NCBI RefSeq assembly: GCF_016031625.1 | Contig: NZ_JACCHP010000001.1 | Span: forward strand, 186,001 to 250,000 | Reading direction: 5' to 3' | Source of the DNA: Bradyrhizobium agreste | GTDB taxonomy: Bacteria; Pseudomonadota; Alphaproteobacteria; Rhizobiales; Xanthobacteraceae | DNA length: 64,000 bases | Shown: piece after piece, positions 59,042 to 64,000 of the stretch | How the letters are laid out: each line of letters opens with the position of its first letter | How positions within the stretch are numbered: position 1 is the first letter of the stretch | The notes under the pieces: generated by a model | Told to the model about the DNA's origin: nothing | Database searches by the model: none | The model's input: only the letters and a program-made list of their open reading frames with translations | Translations under genes and position numbers: made by a program

Positions 59042-60610
59042 ATGTCCGGTGTCGCCGGTGCGTTTCTCTGCGCTTCAAGCGAACCATCGTCGCGTGTTAT
59101 TGATCAGCTGAAGAAAATGATTCCGACACTTGCACTCCGTGGGCAAGCAGGTGTCGCGGTCTCTGCTTTCATGCAAGAGCGTGGGATCCGATATGGGAGG
59201 GCCTTTCAATCGAACGATAATTCAGTACGCATTGACGGCATCGAACAGGACCCGCGCTTTCGGCCTCATGTTGCAATCGCGCAGATCCGTAGCGGAGGTG
59301 ATGACTGCGACGTGCAGTCAATTCCTATCCGCCATTTTGCAATTTCTCTGGACGGCGCCTTGGTGAACGCTCATGAACTCAGGAGCGAATTGCTCTCTCA
59401 AGGACCACTGATAGATGCCAACACAGACGCCGAGCTCTTGCTGAGGTGGATTGAACGATCTTGCGAACGAGAATATTGGCGTCACGGCTTGCCCGCGGAC
59501 TACGAAGCTATCTTTCGCGAGCTCGATGATCGTATCGATGGTGCCATTTCCGCGCTTTTGCTAGATAAGAACGGTGATCTTGTTGCATATCGCAATCGAA
59601 GCGGTTTGCGACCATTGGAGACTATGCGGGCAAGTAATGGATTGTTGCTCTTTGCTTCCGAAAATTGTGCCTTCGCTGGCTTGGAAGGGGAGACCCAGCA
59701 GCTCTTGCCTGGGAGCATACAGCGCGTGGACGCCAAGACGGGCGGCAGAGTTGACCATACCCTGAACAGCCGAGGATGTAAGGCCAAACTCTGCGCCTAC
59801 GAAACCCTCTATTTGGGAAGTCCGAACACGTCGGTCGAGGGCCATTCACATCGCCAGACTCGTCACAACATCGGGCTCGCCTTGGGAAGATTCGTTGCGG
59901 AGCGACTCCAAGCAGACCCACTCTTGATCCCGCCAATCGTGTCCTCCATGCCAAATACTGGGGGGCCGTACGCCGATGGTCTATTTGAATCACTCGCCGA
60001 ACAGGGCGTGCTCGCCGAGCGTAGTGACGTAGTGGCAACGCAATTTCTTGAGCGAACGCTCCTGGGCAGAGCCGGGGCCCGACAATCTCGCATTGCTCAG
60101 AAGTATCGCGTCTCTGAACCTGCCGTCGCCAAACGGACCATCATAGTTGTCGACGAGGCCCTCATTCGAGGTGATACCAGCAAAGCCGTCACAACGATGC
60201 TACTTGCCGCTGGAGCCAAAGCCGTACATTGGGCAATTGGTTCGCCGCCGATAGTTGCTCCACACTACTACGGCATGGGTATTGATACTCTAGATGAGCT
60301 CGCATTCTGGCAGGCATTGAAGCGGCTGCCGCCCGAACTACGCGCCCAGTGCCTTCGCTTCCACAGGATGGACCCGCCAGCCCTTAAAATCATTGAAAGC
60401 AACATTGCGACGGCGATCCAAGCAGCAACAATCACTTATCTGCCTTTCCGTGCCTTTGTATCCATATTAGCCAACAGGCTAGAGGGCATCGATTTGTCAC
60501 CCTTCACGTTGGAGATGCCGACCCCCGCTGGACGGCAGCGCGCGGACAGAAACTTGGAAGCTGTGCTGGCCGCTCTTCCTGTCAATACCCGTCTGAGGTC
60601 AGCATCATGA
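59042..60610 (+). CDS. PurF-like amidophosphoribosyltransferase homologue, Cys to Ser
   Basis: 522 aa from ATG 59042 (an upstream in-frame ATG at 58994 adds 16 residues not found in the family). The glutaminase-like N-terminal domain starts M-S-G-V-A-G-A where PurF has M-C-G-V-x-G: the catalytic Cys is replaced by Ser. Later G-L-R-P-L and S-E-N-C-A-F match the fold. The phosphoribosyltransferase domain keeps the PRPP loop I-I-V-V-D-E-A-L-I-R-G-D-T-S near residue 366. It may use free ammonia or another amine on PRPP, in a specialised pathway rather than purine synthesis. First gene of a three-gene operon behind a sigma-54 promoter. Confidence 0.82.
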   Translation: MSGVAGAFLCASSEPSSRVIDQLKKMIPTLALRGQAGVAVSAFMQERGIRYGRAFQSNDNSVRIDGIEQDPRFRPHVAIAQIRSGGDDCDVQSIPIRHFAISLDGALVNAHELRSELLSQGPLIDANTDAELLLRWIERSCEREYWRHGLPADYEAIFRELDDRIDGAISALLLDKNGDLVAYRNRSGLRPLETMRASNGLLLFASENCAFAGLEGETQQLLPGSIQRVDAKTGGRVDHTLNSRGCKAKLCAYETLYLGSPNTSVEGHSHRQTRHNIGLALGRFVAERLQADPLLIPPIVSSMPNTGGPYADGLFESLAEQGVLAERSDVVATQFLERTLLGRAGARQSRIAQKYRVSEPAVAKRTIIVVDEALIRGDTSKAVTTMLLAAGAKAVHWAIGSPPIVAPHYYGMGIDTLDELAFWQALKRLPPELRAQCLRFHRMDPPALKIIESNIATAIQAATITYLPFRAFVSILANRLEGIDLSPFTLEMPTPAGRQRADRNLEAVLAALPVNTRLRSAS

Positions 60611-61293
60611 AACCCACTCTCGTATTTGACTGGAACGGAACACTGCTCGATGACACGTACGCGGTGCTCGAAACGACGAACGTCATTTTGGACCGCTTCG
60701 GTCGTCCGATCATCGATATAAACACCTTTCGAGAGCATTTTGATGTTCCCCTTTCTCGTCTCTATCGTGGCCTCGGAATGTCGCAGGAGGAGGTTGAGAT
60801 AGTGGAGCGTGATGAGGGCGCACTATTTCACGACACATACGAGCCTCTTGCGGGTAAAGCTGATTTACGTGAGGGGGCGCGCAGAGTGCTCGAGTTAGCG
60901 CGACGAGAATCTGCACTACTCATCATCCTCAGCAACCACATAGTCGCGCCTCTACAGCTCCAGCTGAGGAGACTTGGAGTGGATGACTACGTCACCGAGG
61001 TGCTCGCCTTTGAAAGCCGCGCCATGCAATACAAATCGATGAGCAAAGGAGAGCGGCTTCGCCTTTATATGCACAGGTACAACCTGAAGCCGTCGTCAAC
61101 CTTCATCATCGGCGATATGCCCGTCGAGACTGATATTGCACGCAATCTCGGGCTGAAAAGCATATCCATTACCGGGGGATTTGTTTCGGCGTCGCGCCTG
61201 CAAGCCGCAGGCCCAGATTACACCATCAACAACCATCACGAGCTGTTGCCCATCCTACAAAGCCATGGCTTCTTTCGGAATGCTAGATTATGA
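60607..61293 (+). CDS. HAD-superfamily hydrolase (phosphatase)
   Basis: 228 aa. HAD motif I is F-D-W-N-G-T-L-L-D-D (nucleophile Asp8; the second position is Asn instead of Asp, as in a subset of HAD enzymes). Motif II is I-I-L-S-N-H, motif III Lys in S-M-S-K-G-E and motif IV I-I-G-D-M-P-V-E-T-D-I. The cap is helical, subclass I. ATGA overlap with the PurF-like gene and the next gene shows translational coupling. It may dephosphorylate the phosphoribosyl product; this is inference from context. Confidence 0.85.
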   Translation: MKPTLVFDWNGTLLDDTYAVLETTNVILDRFGRPIIDINTFREHFDVPLSRLYRGLGMSQEEVEIVERDEGALFHDTYEPLAGKADLREGARRVLELARRESALLIILSNHIVAPLQLQLRRLGVDDYVTEVLAFESRAMQYKSMSKGERLRLYMHRYNLKPSSTFIIGDMPVETDIARNLGLKSISITGGFVSASRLQAAGPDYTINNHHELLPILQSHGFFRNARL

Positions 61294-62192
61294 GCGACGG
61301 ATCATCAGCGAACGCGGCTCCCAAAACGATCAAGCAGAGCATAGGGCTTATCGGAGCGGGGCGCATGGGAACAGGTATAGGCATCAGCCTGCTGCGTCAG
61401 CAAAGCGAACTCCACATCAAAGTCAACAAGAACCGGTTCGGTGCTGATCGCCTGATAGGTGCAGGGGCCCGCGAGCATGCGTCGATCGCTGAGTTGGCGC
61501 AGCATGTAAGTGTGGTGGTGTTGTCCTTACCGTCCAGCCGCGAAGTTGAGACGGTGTGCCTCAATCACGATGGACTGTTTGCTCATATGTGCCGAGGAGG
61601 TTTGATAATTGATTGTACGACCTCGTATCCGGCATCGACCATTACATTGGCGAAAACGGCGCAAAGACGAGGTCTAAGCTTTATTGATGCTCCAGTAACA
61701 CGAAGCCCCGAGCAAGCAGAGCTCGGCCTTCTCAATGCGATGGTCGGATCGGATGCAACACTCTTTCCCGTCGCTGAACGCATTCTTGCTGCGTTTTGCG
61801 AGACCATTATGCATGTTGGAGATGTCGGACACGGCCACAAGCTCAAGCTTGTTTACAACAGCATGACTATGGGCATAGCTGCGGTCGCCGCTGAGGTCTG
61901 CCAATTCGCGGATAGTCTACAGATAGATCTTGTAACACTACGCTCTTTGGTCAGTCGGGGCTCTACGAACAGTGGAATATTCCAAGCCTTCGCCGCCTTC
62001 TTGTTGGGAGAGAAACCAGATGCACTGGCAATCTCGATTGCAAATGCTGCAAAGGACATCGAGTGTGCTGTGCGCCTAGCGCGCGAGAGTGCCGTTTCCG
62101 TGCCGGTCCTGGATGCTGCCGCGCAGGAACTCAACCTCTCAGTTGTCGCAGGCAAAGGTGAACTGACCCTACCACATTTGGCCCGATCGTAG
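61290..62192 (+). CDS. NAD(P)-dependent beta-hydroxyacid dehydrogenase (HIBADH-type)
   Basis: 300 aa. Rossmann motif G-L-I-G-A-G-R-M-G-T-G near residue 20, D-A-P-V-T-R-S substrate loop (D-x-P-V-S-G in the family), catalytic Lys in G-H-K-L-K-L-V-Y-N and an all-helical C-terminal domain. The family oxidises 3-hydroxyisobutyrate, tartronate semialdehyde or acts as an imine reductase. Third gene of the sigma-54 operon, overlapping the HAD gene by 4 nt. Substrate unknown. Confidence 0.85.
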   Translation: MSDGSSANAAPKTIKQSIGLIGAGRMGTGIGISLLRQQSELHIKVNKNRFGADRLIGAGAREHASIAELAQHVSVVVLSLPSSREVETVCLNHDGLFAHMCRGGLIIDCTTSYPASTITLAKTAQRRGLSFIDAPVTRSPEQAELGLLNAMVGSDATLFPVAERILAAFCETIMHVGDVGHGHKLKLVYNSMTMGIAAVAAEVCQFADSLQIDLVTLRSLVSRGSTNSGIFQAFAAFLLGEKPDALAISIANAAKDIECAVRLARESAVSVPVLDAAAQELNLSVVAGKGELTLPHLARS

Positions 62193-62199
62193 ACGCTTG

Positions 62200-62717
62200 G
62201 TATGGCTCCAAGCGCGGCATTTCTCCACGAGTCCTTGATGCCCTCGACTCCCTCCGCATCGAGAGCAATGATTGGGACGAGATGGTCCGCATCTTCAAAG
62301 AAGTCAGGGGGCGTTTCTTATGACGATGGAGTGGAGTTCGATCCAAACAGCGTCAAGGTCAATCGCATTCGCGAGGAAACCGAGTAGGCGGCCTGCGTAT
62401 CACCGCCGACGCATTGGTCGATACCGCCAAGGCCCGTATCGTTATCAATATCGCCTTTGGTGATGCGGTCGAATCGGGTCTACTGGAAATGGACCTGTCG
62501 GTTCTCCACGATCTTCCTGCTCTGCATCTCTCGCGCTTCTGCACGTGAGACGATCATCGCCGAGAAATTCCAGCCGATGGTCATGCTGGGCCGCACCAAT
62601 ATTCGTGGTGCTCGCGGGCTATCATTGGCGCGGATACTTGAGGGCTTTGGCACACGCAGCTGTTATCCATCCGCGCTGATCTGCCGGACAAAGTATCTCA
62701 TTTCTGCTCCCGCCTGA
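62200..62717 (+). pseudogene. AbiEii/AbiGii toxin relic
   Basis: In shifting frames: F-D-P-N-S-V-K-V-N-R-I-R-E-E-T-E, then I-T-A-D-A-L-V-D-T-A-K-A-R-I-V-I-N-I-A-F-G-D-A-V, L-D-L-S-V-L-H-D-L-P-A-L-H-L and E-T-I-I-A-E-K-F-Q-P-M-V-M-L-G-R-T-N. This is the middle of an AbiEii-type nucleotidyltransferase, with the A-E-K-F-x-x-M-V signature of the family. N-terminal catalytic loop absent; several stops. Confidence 0.75.
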
Positions 62718-62753
62718 AAGAACAAGAAGGTGTGGGTCCAGCAAAGAAAAGGA

Positions 62754-62779
62754 CCGCTGCCGGATTTCTCCGGCAGCGG
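62754..62779 (-). terminator. Terminator of the aldehyde dehydrogenase gene
   Basis: Perfect 11-bp stem CCGCTGCCGGA/TCCGGCAGCGG with TTTC loop; on the minus strand it is followed by TCCTTTTCTTT. It lies 120 bp after the stop codon. Confidence 0.8.
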
Positions 62780-62900
62780 CTCAAGTCTGGGGAGAAGGCA
62801 GACGTACCGGTCTGCCAGCGGAGAAGGACGGAGCGCTTGAGGCGATCCGGCGGCACTAACGAAGTCGTTCTGCTCCGGTTTGGTATCTGGTAGTGCCGTT

Positions 62901-64000
62901 CTAGCTCGCCTGGCTCACAAATTTGGTGTCGAGATAGCCCTCGATTGCCTCGAGGCCACCTTCCGAACCGAAGCCGGACTCCTTCGTTCCTCCGAAGGGC
63001 ACTTCAGGAAGCCCAAGCCCATGATGATTGATCGATACCATCCCGCATTGGAGATCGGTCCCGATAGCGGCCATCGTTGCGGCGGATCGCGTGTAGGCGT
63101 AGGCGGCGAGCCCGTAAGGCAGTCGATTGGCCTCCGCGACAACCTCGTCATAGGTTTCAAACCGCACAATCGGCGCGACAGGGCCGAACGGCTCTTCATT
63201 CATGATGCGCGCTTGAGGTGGAACATCGGTCAGGACCGTCGGCTCGAAGAAGTACCCCGTATTGCCGATACGCTTGCCGCCGGTGCGCAACTGGGCGCCG
63301 CAATCGAGAGCGTCCGCGACAAGGCTCTCCATTGCATCGACCCGCCGCGAATTGGCGAGCGGCCCCATCCGGCTATCTCTTTCAAGGCCATTGCCAACCT
63401 TGATCGCGCTGGCCTCGGCAACGAACCTCTTAACGAAATCTTCATAGATACTCTCATGCACCAGAAACCGCGTCGGCGAGACGCAGACTTGCCCCCCGTT
63501 GCGGAACTTGTTTGCCGACAAGATTCTTGCGGCTTTCTCGACGTCGGCATCCGGGAAAACGATGGCAGGCGCGTGGCCGCCGAGCTCCATGGTGGCGCGC
63601 TTCATATGGGCGCCGGCAAGGGCTGCGAGATGCTTTCCGACCACGGTCGAACCGGTGAAGGAAACTTTCCGGATGATAGGATGGCGTATGAGATAATCTG
63701 AAACTTCGGATGGCACCCCGAAGACGAGATTGATCACGCCCGCCGGCAAGCCCGCATCCGCGAAACTACGCACCAGCTCCATGCAGCTCGCTGGCGTCTC
63801 TTCAGGTCCCTTGACGATGATGGAGCAGCCGGCTGCAAGGCTGGCGGAGATCTTCCGCACGGCCTGGTTGATCGGAAAATTCCAGGGCGTAAATGCCGCA
63901 ACCGGCCCGACCGGCTCCTTGGTCACGAGCTGGGCAATATTGCCAAAGCGCGCCGGGACGATCCGTCCATATGCACGCCGCCCTTCCTCGGCGAGCCAGT
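62901..64000 (-). CDS. NAD(P)-dependent aldehyde dehydrogenase (succinate-semialdehyde type), partial
   Basis: The frame stays open to the right edge, so the start lies outside; about 366 C-terminal codons are present. Seen in order: [12 protein letters not shown] (SSADH-like), [28 protein letters not shown] (cofactor loop), E-L-G-G-H-A-P (catalytic Glu), G-G-Q-V-C-V-S-P (nucleophile Cys) and E-E-P-F-G-P-V. Best match by pattern is GabD-type succinate-semialdehyde dehydrogenase of GABA degradation, though relatives act on other aldehydes. Terminator at 62754-62779. Confidence 0.9.
   Translation of the reverse strand, partial: WLAEEGRRAYGRIVPARFGNIAQLVTKEPVGPVAAFTPWNFPINQAVRKISASLAAGCSIIVKGPEETPASCMELVRSFADAGLPAGVINLVFGVPSEVSDYLIRHPIIRKVSFTGSTVVGKHLAALAGAHMKRATMELGGHAPAIVFPDADVEKAARILSANKFRNGGQVCVSPTRFLVHESIYEDFVKRFVAEASAIKVGNGLERDSRMGPLANSRRVDAMESLVADALDCGAQLRTGGKRIGNTGYFFEPTVLTDVPPQARIMNEEPFGPVAPIVRFETYDEVVAEANRLPYGLAAYAYTRSAATMAAIGTDLQCGMVSINHHGLGLPEVPFGGTKESGFGSEGGLEAIEGYLDTKFVSQAS

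Noticed and set aside
1..64000. CRISPR array
   Set aside because: No regularly spaced direct repeats or Cas genes were seen anywhere in the window.

Overview
The window looks like part of the accessory genome (symbiosis-island type) of a rhizobial alphaproteobacterium, most likely Bradyrhizobium. The backbone is GC-rich, and there are many very short conserved genes of a kind I associate with that genus. Other pointers are a phasin, a NodU-type carbamoyltransferase, a sigma-54 promoter, an S53 peptidase remnant and heavy insertion-sequence decay. This assignment is inference from gene content; there is no rRNA or marker gene here.

Layout. About 0.4-9.6 kb is fairly ordinary: a PRC-barrel protein with a single-domain response regulator, an HWE/HisKA_2-type histidine kinase, a large PAS-GGDEF-EAL protein and small or exported hypothetical proteins. 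About 9.6-14.4 kb is decaying: a frameshifted membrane gene, then a broken sedolisin (S53) gene next to an intact IS1182-type element. A phasin and an alpha/beta hydrolase follow. At 16.2-21.9 kb a giant HTH plus nuclease-like protein is divergent from an AbiEi/AbiEii toxin-antitoxin pair, with a perfect 8-bp palindrome between them. At 22-32.6 kb there is an ADP-ribosyltransferase-like gene with a membrane partner, a ParB-family protein with partial duplications elsewhere, a DUF2235 hydrolase with a membrane partner, a lipoprotein, and two neighbouring proteins sharing a C-terminal motif. At 32.7-44.3 kb there are mostly relics (cytochrome, IS3, IS110, other transposases, DNA ligase, serine recombinase, TrlF) with small genes, an MFS transporter and a RelB/YafQ pair whose toxin carries an in-frame amber codon.

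About 44.5-48 kb holds a nodU-like gene and a broken aminotransferase. At 48.14 kb is tRNA-Leu(UAA) split by a 206-nt group I intron. Thirty bases after it starts the most notable locus (48.5-55.1 kb). It encodes a cyclic-nucleotide-binding/TIR effector (+), then on the minus strand a tightly coupled operon of a two-domain class III nucleotide cyclase, an E2-E1 ubiquitin-like conjugation protein and a JAB/JAMM isopeptidase, and then on the plus strand a Fic enzyme and a PycTM-like membrane protein. This reads as a Pycsar-type cyclic-nucleotide anti-phage system carrying the Cap2/Cap3-like module otherwise typical of type II CBASS, with two candidate effectors. A nuclease-like gene and small genes lie beside it.

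At 58.9-62.2 kb a near-consensus sigma-54 promoter precedes a translationally coupled three-gene operon: a PurF-like protein whose catalytic Cys is Ser, a HAD phosphatase and a HIBADH-type dehydrogenase. An AbiEii relic and an aldehyde dehydrogenase running off the right edge finish the window. All functional calls come from reading the sequence by eye; no database searches were run.
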